In this document: piece by piece, positions 14,472 to 35,748 of the stretch
Layout: every line of letters begins with the position of its first letter
Position numbering within the stretch: the stretch's first letter is position 1
Position numbers and translations under genes: made by a program
Assembly (NCBI GenBank): GCA_012295275.1
Contig: CM022672.1
Location: forward strand, 13,930,495 to 13,994,494
Origin: Chrysomallon squamiferum
Lineage: Eukaryota; Mollusca; Gastropoda; Neomphalida; Peltospiridae
Length of the DNA: 64,000 nt
Reading direction: 5' to 3'
Notes under the pieces: model-generated
Told to the model about the DNA's origin: nothing
Database searches by the model: none
Seen by the model: only the letters and a program-made list of their open reading frames with translations

Positions 14472-15379
14472 TCCTGTTAGCAACACCGCCAGAGAAAAAG
14501 GCATCTTGGTGGTATGTTATTTCTTCGACACAAAGTAGTGTTGTATCTTTTGTTATCGGTAGAAAACTACACTATTTCATACCTCAATAACTAGACATAA
14601 AATAGGACTCAGAAACTGATACACAGACGAGGGCGTTTTCGTAATAATTCACAGCGACACCCCAGTGTAGCGAGTTTCTTTTCAGTTTGTCTAGCTGGGC
14701 ATACTTCAGCATTCGTAAATAATTGACTTGCTTGACGCAAGCCTTTAAAGAAAAACGACTTGATTGGTTGCTTTGATTTAATACGTAGCACTAATGGTCT
14801 ATGTAGGGTTCAAGAACCTGATTATACGCGCACTGGTACCGCCTTCCAAGCTGCTTAACATGTCCTTTTTGTAATAAATAGCTTGGCTTTTAAGTGAAAG
14901 GACTTGAACCAGAAACCTCCAGTTCAGTCTTGATTTCTCTACAAATTTCAGTCAAATTATTGAAATTACAAGTTTTTTTTTTTTTTTTTTTTTTTTTTGC
15001 AGGTATTACTGTTGTATTTATTTATTTATTTTTATTGTTGTTTTGTTGTTGGTGTTTGTTTGTTTTTTTAAAGTCTGTTTTTATAACTAAATAATACAAC
15101 ATATGTCTTATTCAAAATTATATATATATTTATTAAATAGAAATAAACTGTCTGATTGTAATAATTATAAATAATATTTATTAATTCGGAATCGCTGGTG
15201 TTGATGGAATCGTAATTGTTTTAAGTTAGATGAAATATTGAAGATATATGACGTAGTCTTATATTTACCGGGACAAATCGAAATATTGGTAACACGGTCT
15301 TTTATATATATGTTTGCCAAATTTCTTAAATTATATTAGCTTATGAATTTATTCAATCCGATGTTGACATGTTGATTTC

Positions 15380-15480
<101 letters not shown>

Positions 15481-15829
15481 TTTAAAATGATTAATGGTTT
15501 CCGTTTCTTTCATTTTTTTTTTTTTGTTATTTTATTATTATTATTTTTTGAGGTTTCTCTTACTTTAAAACAATAAGAAGATATCTATCAAATGCGTATA
15601 GATCTACCATAGTTTTATACTGCAACTTATCGGACAGAATAAAATAACCATTATACATACAAACCATTATTTTAAAACAAAATTAGGTGGTTTTTCTTCT
15701 TCTTGTCCTTTTGAAAAGCTTCGGTAAAATTTAAAAAGAAACAAATTCATTTTTAGGCTGCTGACGAAGTTGGAACTGAAAAATTGTCAAGTATCAATCT
15801 TATTAATTGTACAAGTTTGGTTTTTTTTT

Positions 15830-15833
<4 letters not shown>

Positions 15834-15919
<86 letters not shown>
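15834..15919. repeat. (CT)n microsatellite, 86 bp
   Basis: Perfect CT tract directly after a T-run. Confidence 0.97.
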
Positions 15920-15923
<4 letters not shown>

Positions 15924-16804
15924 GCACAAACAAATACCAATTATTTACGTTTAGTCTTTTTTGGGGGGGAACTTGATCCACTTTACAGCACTTACTTTGG
16001 GGAGTGGTTCGTATTAGAGGAATGCCAGAAATAATCCTCGCTGGAAAAGCGCGCCATCAGCTGATCAAAAACAGCGTTGTTATTTTTGAGCGAATTTTGG
16101 AACACACCTGTACTCTGTTTTAACGATACATCATTCCGGCTTTACGAACTGCCTCCACGCCCGTTAAGACAAGATATCTTTTCCAACAAGAAGCGAAACA
16201 GACAAATGATGCTTTTTATTATAATTTCGGTGAATGACGTTTTCTTCGAAACAGCAGGAGAGTGTTGAACGAAATGTTAGAACTTACGTTATGGGAACTA
16301 TTTTGACTAGCGTTGGGTCGGTACGGGAGATAATTCTGTAAAGAATCTTACTTTTGCTGTAATATATTACAAACCTCTTATAATTGAAAGTGAAACAATA
16401 TCAATAATAATAATAATAATAATGTATTTTTACAGAAACTGTATAATATCGTTCATACTTTCTGTACTAATAATATTTTACTTTTTTTTTTCCACTTGAC
16501 ATACTGTACTTGGGATAGATAGGAATATATTTCATATAATTTTATTAAAGGAATATTGTGTTGTTAGTGTTATCTTAGAGATACACTAAAATGATCATCT
16601 GATTTAAATAAATAAATAAATAAATAAACAAACAAACAAAATAAAACCGCAAATAATATATAATGATAAGAACAATAACAACAGCAACAACAACAACAAC
16701 AACAATAATAATGAAAAACTCAGCTGATAAAACCCAACTAAAATGACATCATAATGGGTAAAATATTATCAAAATAATAATTAAGGGAAAATAAATTTAC
16801 AGAG

Positions 16805-16836
<32 letters not shown>

Positions 16837-17558
16837 CCTCTGTTAACAAACTATAATATGAGCTACATATAAAAATGATTGTAGAAAATAAGTTCAAAAG
16901 GCGAAAAAACGTATTCTGGTTATGACGTTTTCTAACACGTGACTGACTATATGCAGATTAGCCGTTTATTCAAGGTAATAATGGCAGCTTGCATTATTTA
17001 TAAATATCGTCACATTTTGCCGAATTTATTAATTCTAAAATACTTATTCTTATTAAATATCACAGGGCAATTAAAATCACAGAATAAACTGAACAGCTTT
17101 AACATTTAGTCTGCGTAATGCTTTAGATTAAATTATTAAATGCAGTAAAATTGTGACTCATATTCTTGAAACTTTATATGTGAACTGGTTAAATCACCGA
17201 GTTGGCCTTAAAAGACTTTAGAAATTTAAATAACTCAGATTTACTGTTCTATTAGCAAACAGCTAAGTTTTGTTTAATTTGTGTTCTGATCTGTAACTCT
17301 AGTAGTGTAACTCTCAGAAATCCATTTATTCGCATATATAGATAAAATTTTACATTTTCTAGTGAACAAAATGTCATTATATCATCAGGATATTACTCTT
17401 TAATATTTTAAAATTTCTTTCTTAAATCTTAATATGTATGTATGTTTGCTTAGTCGCACGCACACACACACACACACACACATTCACGCACTACTCGAGC
17501 TCATTCTCCTTTTTCAAATTCCTTCTTTTTTTGTTGTAATTTTGTTATTTGTGTTTCC

Positions 17559-17601
<43 letters not shown>

Positions 17602-18634
17602 CATTTTGAAAATATTTTTTCTTCTTCTTCTTTTTTTTTTTATGTTTTTGTTATATTTTTTTTCTTCAGAATAATAAGCCTCAGTTTCGTATTAAAGGCC
17701 ATTTTCAGGCGTCTGTATCAGCGGATCTATTCACCCGACGAGATCGACAAACTACCCGGGGTGTGGCCCGAATTATATACGTGTATATCAGCAGGGGATC
17801 TCTGGCAAATGCAGCATCAAAGCGATCACACGGGTGAAACGTTATACGTGTGATTGTGATTATTATTACGATAACCTTGTGTCACCCCCTTACAAGTGAC
17901 AGAGAAAGATAGAAGTCGATAATCGCTTATAAATTTGAACCGTAATAATTAGCTTGGCAGATTTATAGACACTCTGATTTATTGATATTACGCCAGTTGC
18001 ACATAAGTAAATATTATACGGACAACAGCAGCTACACAACGAAAACAGCGCGGACAGTGAGCTAAAAATAATACTGCAGGTTATTTACTGTTATTAAACA
18101 CATGTGTGGTAACATTAAACAGCTCTGCACTATACTTCATATATTATTAATATAAAGTGAAATAAAAAAAAATATAAAAAATAAAATATGAAAATGAAAG
18201 AAAAGAAGAAAACAATATATGTAATTTCTCTTTTGCGTTTGTATATCTGTACATTAATGCATTATACTTCATACATGCATACATACATACATATACATAT
18301 ATATATGTATATAAATTATATACTGCTTTAAAATACAGTTTTACAAAGAGCAAATAAAATGAGACAAAAAGAAGAAGAAAATGAAAGAAAAATTTTAAAT
18401 TTAAAAACAGCAAATAAAAGGGAAACGGATTATTTCTTCCATTTGTTTAACCTTTCAGCGATTTTAATAAAATATATATTTTTTTCAGTTTATTCCGTTT
18501 TTATTTTGTCTTGCTTTCTATCCTGGACTCGTTTTTATATCTTCTTCCTCTCTTCTTCTACACTTCCCCCCAACTCCCAGAATATGTAAGTATGTAAATA
18601 AGTAAATAAATATGGCAAGGTTGATTTTTGGGGT

Positions 18635-18666
<32 letters not shown>

Positions 18667-19095
18667 CTTGATGTTGTGTGTTATCAAATTTGTGTATGGT
18701 TATTTGCTTAGTTCGCGATATACACCTAACATTTCATTAACATTACAGAGAAGTGTAACAAACGAGTGACTCCGTGTACCATCTGCCATTCTGCCAAACA
18801 AATCTCTCGCATTTGGACCGGGAAGTAATGTAAATAAATAGTACTGCATCTCTGAACAAATTGAGGTTTCTCCGATAACGCCCAACGATTGTTGATGTTG
18901 AGGGGCGGGCACCCCAGAACTGGAATGTAAGCTCGCCGCCGGACCAGTGGCAAAAATATAGCATTCCACGAATATGACAGCGGATAAGCTATGTGAAACA
19001 AAGCAATCGACTCATCTCCGTTTCGTTTATTGTGTAGAAATGATGTAGTCCGACTTTGTTAAAAATCAAATATCGCGCTATAGGCGTGAGAGACA

Positions 19096-19135
<40 letters not shown>

Positions 19136-19501
19136 TATTATTATTATTATTATTATTATTTATTTATTTGAAATTATTGTTATTTTTAATAATATATATA
19201 TAACACATAGGAGCCGATGTTATGCTATTTCAACTAGATCATACTAATATCAAGATTTTTTTAAATATTATTATTATTTAAAAACAAACAAACAAACAAC
19301 AAAAACAACAATATAACATTTTTTTTTTTTAAATTACTTGATTTGTTATTTTTCTGTAATGGGCTTCTTATTGTAGTTTGTATTGCTATTGTTGTTGTTG
19401 TCGTTGTTGTTATTATTATTATTATTGGTAATTTGTTTGTGCGTTGGTATTTTTCCATTAAATATGGTGAACGTTTTATCAGCGCGTTTTATTTCACAGG
19501 T

Positions 19502-19504
<3 letters not shown>

Positions 19505-19575
<71 letters not shown>
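19505..19575. repeat. (CT)n microsatellite, 71 bp
   Basis: Perfect CT tract about 570 bases upstream of PHYHD1 exon 1. Confidence 0.97.
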
Positions 19576-19577
<2 letters not shown>

Positions 19578-20146
19578 ATATTATTTAAAGTAAATCTAGC
19601 CAAATTTGGTGCTATATTTCTGTATACTTGATGATCAGTAATGTTTGAACCACCGAACGTACGTCCGTTGTGTTTACAAAAAATAAACTGGGAAACCTGA
19701 ATAATATTTCTAAATCATACTTTGATTTGTATTCATTTAAATATATATATATAATCATGTTTCTCTTGTTCATTTTGATCAGAGTCCAGTTTTCCTAGTT
19801 TGCCTGGAAACTCATGCTTTTTATCATATGTGCGCCGCTCGCATCACTACTTTACAGCTACTGTTACAATTATTATTAATATTCATGGTAAAGGGATGAA
19901 GTAACTGTTCTTTCATAAAAATTTAAAAAAATAAATAAAAAAAAAATAAAATAAAAAAATAATAATAATCTTGACGTTATTTACAATAAATGTATAAATT
20001 CATATTTTAAAAGAATCTCGAAAACGGAAATGTGGATACTTTTCAATAATAATAATAAACCTCATCATCATTATCGTCTTATTTACAAATTTCTAGGTCA
20101 AGACCGTCTGCTATTGTACCAAGGCGGAATTTACCAAACTAACAAA

Positions 20147-26068
<5,922 letters not shown>

Positions 26069-26164
26069 AAACTGACTGGAATCACATTTCTGTTAATTAT
26101 TAACCTGATTTCTATACTGAATCTATTTAGCCAGTAAGAATTTATATTCAGTTAAGTTTAATAT

Positions 26165-26170
26165 AATAAA
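26165..26170 (+). promoter_or_regulatory. Polyadenylation signal of PHYHD1
   Basis: AATAAA lies 97 bases after the PHYHD1 stop codon, a normal distance for a short 3' UTR. Other AT-rich candidates follow, so the site actually used is uncertain. Confidence 0.45.
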
Positions 26171-28131
26171 ATTACCCATTTGCGCTAGAATTGTGAAATT
26201 CTTTTTTAATTTATTATACATATTTTTTAAATTGTTAAATTGATTTTTACAGTTCTTTAAAGCATCCCTTTTCAATTTTATTCAAACTTTCAGTTATTTG
26301 ATTATCTGATTATTTTAAATTATCCAGAATAATTATGAAATTAGCTTTTTTATACATATTTTATACAAATTTTGTTTTGATTGTTAACTGGGTTTTTTTT
26401 AAATATAGAGACATGGATTTGGAATTCAGAATATATAGATGGAAACAGATTTGGCAACTTTGATATATTTCTTTTAACACTTAAAGATTGAAGAAAATTG
26501 ATAATGAATTTGTTCAAGAATAATAATTTTTAAAAATAAATATACTCAGATAGTTTTCTTTATCAGGCAGCTTTTGATCATTTTAATAGAAGTATATATT
26601 AATTTAATATTAATACTGATTATCTTTATGGAAATTTTGGAAGTTATTACTGATTTGTAAGTTGTTTTTTTGGGGGGGTTTGTTTTAAATTTTAGCAGTT
26701 AATAAGTTTTATTAATACTAATTCTGTAAGCACAATCACCTAAGCATTCATTTTTATTTATTTATTTTTATTTTTTATTTATTTTTATTTTTTTTGGTAT
26801 AACTGGTCAATATATATATATAAAATCATGCTTCTTTAAAGTAAATTAAAGCAAAAAGTTTAATATATGATATATTTAATCATAATAAATAAACTGCTTA
26901 GAAAATGTATTGTTCAGACACATTAATTCGAAAAATTGTTTTGCCATGATTTTACAGTTTCCACATATATATTTTATCCAGATTTTTAATGCATGACATT
27001 TTGTCTGAATTTTATACAGATTTATCATTGTTATTTCTTTAATACTGTTATATGATATGATATATACTTTGAATAATAAAATAATATATTATTCTGGATT
27101 TGTTTGTTATGAATAATAAAAAACAACATTTAAACAAAAGTTCACAAAGATTTTTTTTCAAAGCCAACAAATTCATGAAGTGATATTTAGACATTGTTAA
27201 ATTTATATTTTCACTGATAAACCACAAGCTTGAATTATTTTTTCTGATTTGCAGTGCATTGGTTATATAGTTCATGTTAATGAGGCAAATTATAAAATAA
27301 TATATTCCACTTTCATTGATCATAGATCAATAATCAGATAAGTAATAAACTTTAAAATATTATAAAACTTATAGAAAATTCAAAATAAATTCATTTTGTC
27401 ACATGGAATATAAACTTGTCTGGGTTTTTTCAGTATGAAAACTACTGACTAATATTTAAAAATATTACCAGTTTATTTTTGCTAAATATGTAATCATCAA
27501 TATATATTTCATTAACAAAAATTTGTCAGAATAATTCCTCTAGATCCAGAGCAAGCCCACGACTTCTCTAGGAACAAGCAAAACTTTTAATGATTCAAAC
27601 AATGCTTAAAAGGCCAAGATAGGTAGGTGATGGATGGTGTAGATAGATTACATCAAAGATTTGTAGTTGAACTGCGAGTACTGTAGATGGTAGAATTTAT
27701 ATACTAGTTTTTGAGAGACGGTTTTGCATCATGCACTGGGCGAAACAACTTTTTTCCCCTTCAAAACGAATGGAGATCTGATATCCACCTTTGATTTGTA
27801 CAATCGTTTGTAATTTTCAAGTTTTTTTTATTTTTGTATTGTGTTTGTTTTGTTTTTGTTTTAATTAAAAAATTCATAGTATTAAAATTATCAAAATTAC
27901 GGCATTATAACAGTTAAACATTATCCATTCAATTCTAGCGATTTAAAATACTTCAACCCCCCGTGGCCTTTCTTAGTCCGTTAAATCGTGGATTTACTGT
28001 ATTTAAAAACACAACAAAAAGTTTGAGAGTTATTACCCCTTAATGAGAAACGTACACTTCCTGTTACTGTTGGGTGATTTATTATAGATATTTATGTATA
28101 TGTAAACTGGTATTTGAAAATTTTATTGGCA
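26171..28131. other. PHYHD1-ODR4 intergenic interval
   Basis: A two-kilobase AT-rich spacer between two genes on the same strand. It holds T-runs, short TA runs and no credible ORF; the 91-codon open frame at 27048-27323 on the minus strand has no domain or codon structure. The ODR4 promoter should lie in the last few hundred bases, where 27530-27790 is slightly less AT-rich. Confidence 0.5.
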
Positions 28132-31100
28132 ATGGGAAGATCACTGCTAGCAGATGAATGTATTCAAGCGTATATTGAACAACTAATTAAAACAGGACTC
28201 GCCTTTACGGGTCTTGTAATAGGACAGGTAAGAAACTAGCCGGTAAAATTTTATTTCTGGTTGAAAAGAAAAAGAAAAATCACTCGAATCCATATGTTCG
28301 ATATAACAGGTGGTTTGTCAGAATTTACTTTCATAAACAAGGCCGACATTTAGCATAATATTAATAGGTTATTTTTGTTGGTGTATCTGTTACTGTCAGG
28401 GATGAATTACCCACTAATTTGTTGTTTTAGTCAGCAAGTAAAATATTTTATTTTTCTGGAATTAATCAATGATTCTGAAATAATAAACATTAAACGGAAA
28501 AAATTAATTCTTTAAGAATTCTTTAAGAAATCTTTTTAAAAAATTCATCATTAATATCATTAGCTTAAAAACTTCCATGTATTGCATAAACTTATCCATT
28601 GCTTGTATTATTTATCAATCTGAACTTTGGATGTATGCAGTTTTGAGTTTAGCATGTGACTGTGAGTATATTGATAATATTCATATTAGTATCTGAATGT
28701 ATTTAGTTCTTTTGCACATTTAAAAAAACAAAAACAAAAAAAAAACCTTTCTCCATTTGTGTGGTTGGTAGTTGGGAGTTATTCCAAATATTTAGTGAGA
28801 ACAGCCACTTTGCAAATAAAAGTTTTAAAAGTTAATTTCGTTAAAAAAGAATATAAACTGTTCATAAATTTTTATTTCTTTTTATTTTTATTTTTTTATT
28901 TTTATTTTTATGAACTGGTTATTGTTGTACTTGTGCACTTTATTTAGTTTTAGAATAGAGACTTTGTATAAATTTTGTTTGTTCTGTTTTTTAGCAAACT
29001 GTTACAGGTAAAGACTACATTGTCAGACTTGTGAGAACTCCAGACCCAGTCGAGGATGAAGCTAGTGAAGAAGAAGATGGAGAAGAAGTCGGGCCTACGA
29101 GGAGAAAACCTCGTGCCCGCCGTCCGAGTAATATCGAATTTGTCGATGAAAAATGGGCCGCAACGCACACAAAACAGGTTTAGAGATTTTTTCAAATTAA
29201 TTGAAACTAAATCCTTTCAGACTTGTTTCAAATTTATCAAAGATATTTAATATTTTTTTTAAATTATTCTTTTATTTATTTTTTTAACTTGATATTGTTT
29301 GGTTAATATTTTAAATATTTGATTGCTTTAAATAATACTTTTTACTGATGTTTGTAAATATTTCAGTGTTTTTTGTGGTTTTTTTTTTTTTGATTTATAT
29401 TTATTGTTATATAGCTTTTAATCTTGAGAAGTTATACATATGTTTACACTGTGAAAGCTGTCATTGAATTATTTTATAAATTTATTATATAATTAATTTT
29501 TCCTTTTTTTTTTATTACTGATTTATATTTATTTTTACATTATGGAAGCTATTATTGAATAACATTTATTCCTTTATTATTATACAGAGTCATTATAAAA
29601 CACTTGAGCTTTTTTAAAAAAATTGTTGACTTCCGATCTGTGTGTGATACAATTGATCTGTTAAAAAGATAATTTTCCACATGGCTTCTGTCATTATGGT
29701 ATAACTGAAAATCAGCTATAAAATATATTTCATGTTCTCTCATTACAGGTTATACGAATGCTCCCAGGAGGTTTGGATATTGTGGGAATTTTTGCACTGG
29801 CACCACCAGATATGATGGCAAATGCTCAAACTAGACTGAGACAGGTATGTTAGCGTATGAACACTGACTAGATCATGTTTTAGTCATTATAAATATACTT
29901 TTATCAGTGAATTTTAATCTCTCTTTTCATAAGTTTCTAACACCTAGGGCATCAAAATGTTAATTAGATTAAAACCAAAAATTATAATTACATAATATCC
30001 AGATACTTTTCCAATAATGTTATGTGAAAATGTTTATTCATACATGCAGGTATATATAACTAATGTTTTATTTTTAAAAATATAATTTTCCATGACTTTT
30101 ATCTTCTTTTTTTAAAAATTTGATTTGATTTTTTTTAAATGCAGTTTATAAATTATGTGAAAAGTATATTAATTTTTATTCATAAATATAATTTATATTT
30201 TTCATTTTTCAGATTTTGTTTGCAGTGCAGAAACATTTTTTAAAAACTTTGTGCTTGCCGAAGCAAAATGAAATAACAGATAGAGTTATTCTGCAGATTT
30301 GTCCAAATACTAAAAAGTATTCATCACATATCTTCTTTTTTTTAATAATAACTTTATATTTAACTTAAATAGTTCATCCATTGTAAGAAAAAATATATAT
30401 CTCCTTGAAAACTATATATTGTATTACATTTGTAAATTGATGCATTAAATACCTGAAATGGACTTGTTGTTTTCTTGAAGAAACTGATTGGTATATTATG
30501 AATTAGATCTTTGTTTTTTGTCTATTCTTATTTAAGAAGAACATATATGTTCTGTTAGGAATATACGATTTTTCTAAATTAATTTTTGAATTCATTATTT
30601 GAGATACAAGTCTGTTTCAGGGTTTCTCTGCAGTGTTCTAAATCAAATTAAAGAATATAAGATGAAAAAGATAATTTAAATTAACCACTAGTTACTTTTA
30701 TGTGCATTTTTTGTTATTGTATTAATTTTACTCTCTTTCTTTTTTAGCTGATAGAATAACTTGAATTAGTTGATAAAATAATGTTATTTTATTGTTATTA
30801 ATTACTTTTCTTTTTTACCTACACATTAATTGTTGAAACATTTTTTATCATGTGTGTGATTTAATTATGTTGTGAAATGATGTTTATCAACATATTTTTT
30901 ATTTTTTATTTTTTTATCCCACAGGGTGACTTGTAGAACATTTGATGTATCTGATGATAAAGTAAGTTTCTAAGAATTCATGTTTTTACTAATCTTTTTA
31001 TTTATTATTATTATTATTATTTTTAAATTATTATACTAATTTTTTCATACCCATTTCAGAAGTGACTGAACAGTTTAATAATATAAAGCACCAAAAATTA

Positions 31101-34100
31101 ATTTGCACTTTTTCAAAATAATAATCTGTTACAATAACCAATATATATATATTGTATATTTATATCCTTAGCTTTTGTTACATTATTATATGTCAGTGTT
31201 ATTTTTTATTTTTTTTATTTTTGTATTAATAACTGTAGTTTTCTGTTTTATATAATAATCATAGTTGGAATATATTTTTTAATACGGTTTATTTCAGTGT
31301 TCCCCGAAACCAGCAGAATGGCGTTACACGTCCCACATAGACCGGTGGATCAGATTAAACACACGTGTTGCTATAAATATCTCCATTCCAGTACCAGACC
31401 ATGTGAAAACACACGTGTTACTCAAACAGATACAGGTTGGTGTAAGAAAACACATGTTAACTGAATGTGCCACAGTGTAGTGGATTTCTCCATCATCATT
31501 ACGTAGCTGTAGTATTCTGCTGTTGGCTGAAAACCTCAGCGTATTCTAATTAGCCAGTAAATATAGTAAATATCAAAATTAAGACTGTAATTCTGTGAGA
31601 TATGGAATATATTTTTGTTTGAAAATAAGCACTTTGCTATTAGTAATGTGTATCTCTTTAAGTGTGCAGATGTGTGAGCTTTAACTGTAATAATAACTTT
31701 TGGGTAGAAGTTATTCATTTGTATTAACTTTCTTAGAATTTTATACATGAGCCATGCATATTATTTTCTGTTAGCAAGTTTTGTTTTTTACTTATTAAAT
31801 GTGACAGATTTATATTTTTTTAAATTATGAGTTGAATATCATGAACATATTCAGTTTATATACAGTTAATTTAGTTTCCCTCAAACTGCTGTGAAAATAA
31901 TAATGTCATAATTCATAATTATTTTTGAAATCTTATTTTTTGGGGGGTTAGTTTAAAACAAAATGTTACCTCTTGTTAAATAAATATATATATTTTTTTT
32001 AATCTAGCAAGGTATTTCAACTTACTGTATTTCACTGGCGAAATCTCGGATGCTGATCAATGGTGTAGTTCGAGATGTTGGTGAATCATTGGAACAGTTT
32101 GAAACGAAAAAGAGTAAAAGCAAAGACCGTAGTCTGACAGTACCCATTAATTTAGATGTTGATGTATTAGTGCCTTTTGTAAGCGTACTTTCTCTTAATT
32201 ATATATATGTGTGTGTGCATGTTGTATACTTGTCAAAAATGTTTTTTTAATGCTTGTTGATGAAGATTTCAAATCTTGGAACCAAGGAAGGGAGGGGAAA
32301 AGATTTTTGTTATGTGTTTAAAAGGGTTTTAAATTCTTAGATTTGAAAAATAAATCTGAATTTAACGAACATAAAGAATTTTAGTTGGTGTTTTCGTAAT
32401 TATAAAAGTTAAATTTCCCTATGCTTTGTTTTGTTTAGATCTTGTTTTCATCTTTCAGAGTAATGAAACTGTCGAAGAACCAACTGTGTCCACCCTCAGA
32501 TCTGTCATAGCAATAAAAGGTCAGATTGTGTCTCGTGCATTCGTCAACAGTAGAGCGACAGTTGGAGATGCTGTACAGGTAACTAACTTTATTATTTTCT
32601 CTTTTAAAGACAACAACTTTCAGCTTTTTGACCATTCTTGGTTCCAATGGGACTGACAGACCCAAGCACATTTTTTCTTTAAATTTCGTATTGAAAGAAT
32701 CGTATGGTGATGTTGAAGTTTTCCTATATCTTAATAATAATAAATGTTCTGTGATACTTCTAATTTTTATTTTAGAACAAATAACCTACATAAATTTAAA
32801 AAAAAAAAAAATGTCTATGAGACCAGTGTGATTATTCCTGTATAAAAAATATTATGCAGCCTGAAGGGTTAAAAAAAGGAATCATATGTGGTGTATTAAA
32901 TTCATTTATAAAAATAATAACAAATTTTGTTAACAAATACAGTAAGAATTAATTGAAATTCTAAACTGGTAAGGTTGTCTAAAAAAAACAACTATAAATT
33001 CAGGTTTTATTTAATCCAAATATCTTTCTTGTATACTGACTCAGTCTACAGAATTATTATCAATATTAACAATATTTTATTCTGTATGATTAGTTCATAT
33101 CATTTAAATATTTAAATGTTAATATTAGTCTTTTATATACGTGTATGTTAAATATCTTTTACAGAAGTTCATACTGTACCACATTAAGTCTTAATTCATA
33201 GTTTCATTGTTATTATGATATTTTAATGAAATAATATAATTTTTAATTTGCTTGGTTGGTTTCATGTCTTGCAATATTCAAATTGTAACATATAAGCTTT
33301 TAAATCTTACTGACATCTGTTTAATATAATGCAATATTACTAAAGTAGAACAATGCTAGACAATACTACATTTTTATTCAGGCTGTGAAAACTGACATTA
33401 TTCGGAGTTTGATGTCAAGATGTGAACTTCTCTGTGAAGATATTGAAGTTGTTGAAGCTGATGTTGGTAAGAATTATTTTTATAGAATTTTAAACAAGAT
33501 GAAATTGTAAAGATTTTTGAAAGAAATTAATAGTATACAGTAGCCTTAGCATGATTAATAAAAATTAAAAAATTAATAAAATTTCAGAATTACATTCAGG
33601 GGTTCACCTTTTAATCTTATTAAATATATTTCAGTCAGGTGTGTAATTGTAATAATCTTTTAACTTTAGTTTTTTAATGGGTTTTTTTTAAATATTCATT
33701 CCTCATTTTTGTGTTAGAATATGATTAGTTTGATTTTTTTTAAATGTTGCTAAAGTAAAATAATACAGTGGTATAATCATTTTTTTTAAATTAGCATGAT
33801 GGACTTGATTTTGCAGCAGGAATAACACTATTAATTTTATTAAAAATAAAATATCATTAACAATAAAAGATATACTGGACCATATTTACGATGTCTCCTT
33901 TGGGGTTACATGCCTTTAATTATATCCATTTAGCTACACATGTGTGTTAATACTTACATTCAACTGAAAAAGTCATTACTACAATCATAATTCAGATCTT
34001 TTTTTATTTGACAGCCAAAGAGCTGTACAACACACCAGTACGAGTGTTTGCTCATCTCCCATGTTCAACACTAGACTTTTCTGACTACATGTTTCAAGAT

Positions 34101-35419
34101 GAGAAAGCTAGTGAAGTGATTGACAGACTTAAAGAGCTACTAGATGTGAGCATTAGTGAAAATGACATTGAGTTTCACTGTGAAAGAGCTGGAGGTGAGA
34201 AAAATACTTAAAACATCATTTTAATTGCATTAATTTATCAAACCATTTTGTAAATGAGAGAGTGCGTGTGTTTGTGTGTGTTTTTTCTCTTTTTTGTGTG
34301 TTTGGATACAACAGTGGTTACCAACCTTTTTTGCCAGATACACGATAACATGTGTAGACAAAGTGTTGAATGTGTGCCACACGTTGGGAGTCACTGCTCT
34401 ATAACTTTAGCTGATTCTGCTTTAATACTTTTCATTTACAGATACGTAAATTGGCTACTGATTTAACATTGCATTTTTTTTTTAACTTACAACAGTACTA
34501 ATTATTTTTCACCCACTTAAAATAAAACAAAGAAAAAATAAATAAACATTTATCAATAAGTTTATTGTTAATAATGATTTCAGGTCAGTCCGACTGGTTA
34601 GGGCAAAAGAAAGAGGCAGACATTCTTCTCTCTGTAGGAGGAATTGCAGAAAACAGAAGTTTCAAATATTACATTGGTAAGTTAACAATAGTGTACAAGT
34701 GTATGTGAACGTGTGAGGAAAGGAAAAGTTTTTACAAAACTGAAATAATTTCTTAAATTTTAATAAAGAGAAATGTAATGATGTGCAGTATCCATTCTTC
34801 TTTTGTTGTGTTACTATACTTGTCTAGATTCTTTTTGAAATGAGGCAAAAACACTTAACCGACACGTGGAGCAGGGCAAACAAATATGGGTGAGGGGTCT
34901 TGGGGCTTCTCAAAGTAACCTTAGACATAAATGAATTCATTCACTGGATATCATTTCTATCAGAATAGAGATTTGTATTTGATATTCTTTAAATAAACTC
35001 TTTGTATATATATATATATATAAAAAAAAAAAATAATAAAAAATAACAAATAAAAAATAAATTGTTAAATTCAGTATGAGGCATTTGCCTCAATGTAGTT
35101 ATGGCCATGCTATGTATTTAATAATACAAGATTTTATATATATGTTCAAATTAAATAGTATCTACAGGTGAAGCACATTAAATATGGATCTCATTAGATT
35201 GATTTAAACGTGTGAAAATTTGTTAATGTGTTTTACATTAAAAAAAAAGTAGTTAATTTATTATTGCATATTTCTTAATTTTGAAATATCTCTGTTGCGG
35301 TAGTAGGTTGGTTAAATTACTGTTGCACTTTGTGTTAATTCAGAAATGTCATTTCAGGTGCTGTTGTAGGTGGTGTGGCTGCAGTTGCAACTGGAATCCT
35401 ATACATGTACTTCAGCTGA
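28132..35419 (+). CDS. ODR4: Protein odr-4 homolog, ER membrane protein for GPCR trafficking
   Basis: Twelve coding exons join in frame: 28132-28227, 28995-29177, 29749-29844, 30213-30316, 30925-30961, 31298-31435, 32008-32178, 32459-32578, 33382-33466, 34015-34194, 34584-34676, 35358-35419. They give 454 aa, the length I recall for human ODR4. Diagnostic blocks are the MGR start, the VIRMLPGGLDIVGIF segment, CRTFDVSD, LINGVVRD and DAVQAVKTDI. A C-terminal membrane anchor (VVGGVAAVATGILYMYF) ends the protein. The family (founder: C. elegans odr-4) anchors in the ER and helps fold or traffic odorant and other G-protein-coupled receptors, working with the UFM1 protease UFSP2/ODR-8. Exon 2 carries an acidic then basic low-complexity insert (DEASEEEDGEE, then RRKPRARR), a likely disordered loop. 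Every intron is GT-AG. A polyadenylation signal lies at 35749. Confidence 0.95.
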
Positions 35420-35748
35420 TGTGAAAATTCATGACTAGAAGACTGTAACGTGACACTGAAAATTGTTTTAATTATGGATTTTTGAATAACATATTTATTC
35501 TCATGTTTGTGTTGTTTTCTCTGAGACTGATTGGCTGGATATTTAGTTTCATACAGAAGACCATCTTCATCCTGACTGACATTTGAAGACTGATTTTTAT
35601 TGGATGAGAACAATGAAACTGTATGTTACAGGATATCCGATTGGCTGGTAAAACTTTGCTACATCACACATGTTTAATCATATCTTAGAAAAGACAATGG
35701 GACCATGACCATAATTATTAACAATAATTGGAATCTTGAGAGTGAAAG

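Noticed and set aside
14890-14960. tRNA-like B box (ggttcaagtcc on the minus strand), possible tRNA or SINE
   Set aside because: The T stem does not pair well, no A box or acceptor stem is found at the right distance, and no second copy was seen. A SINE relic is possible but not supportable.
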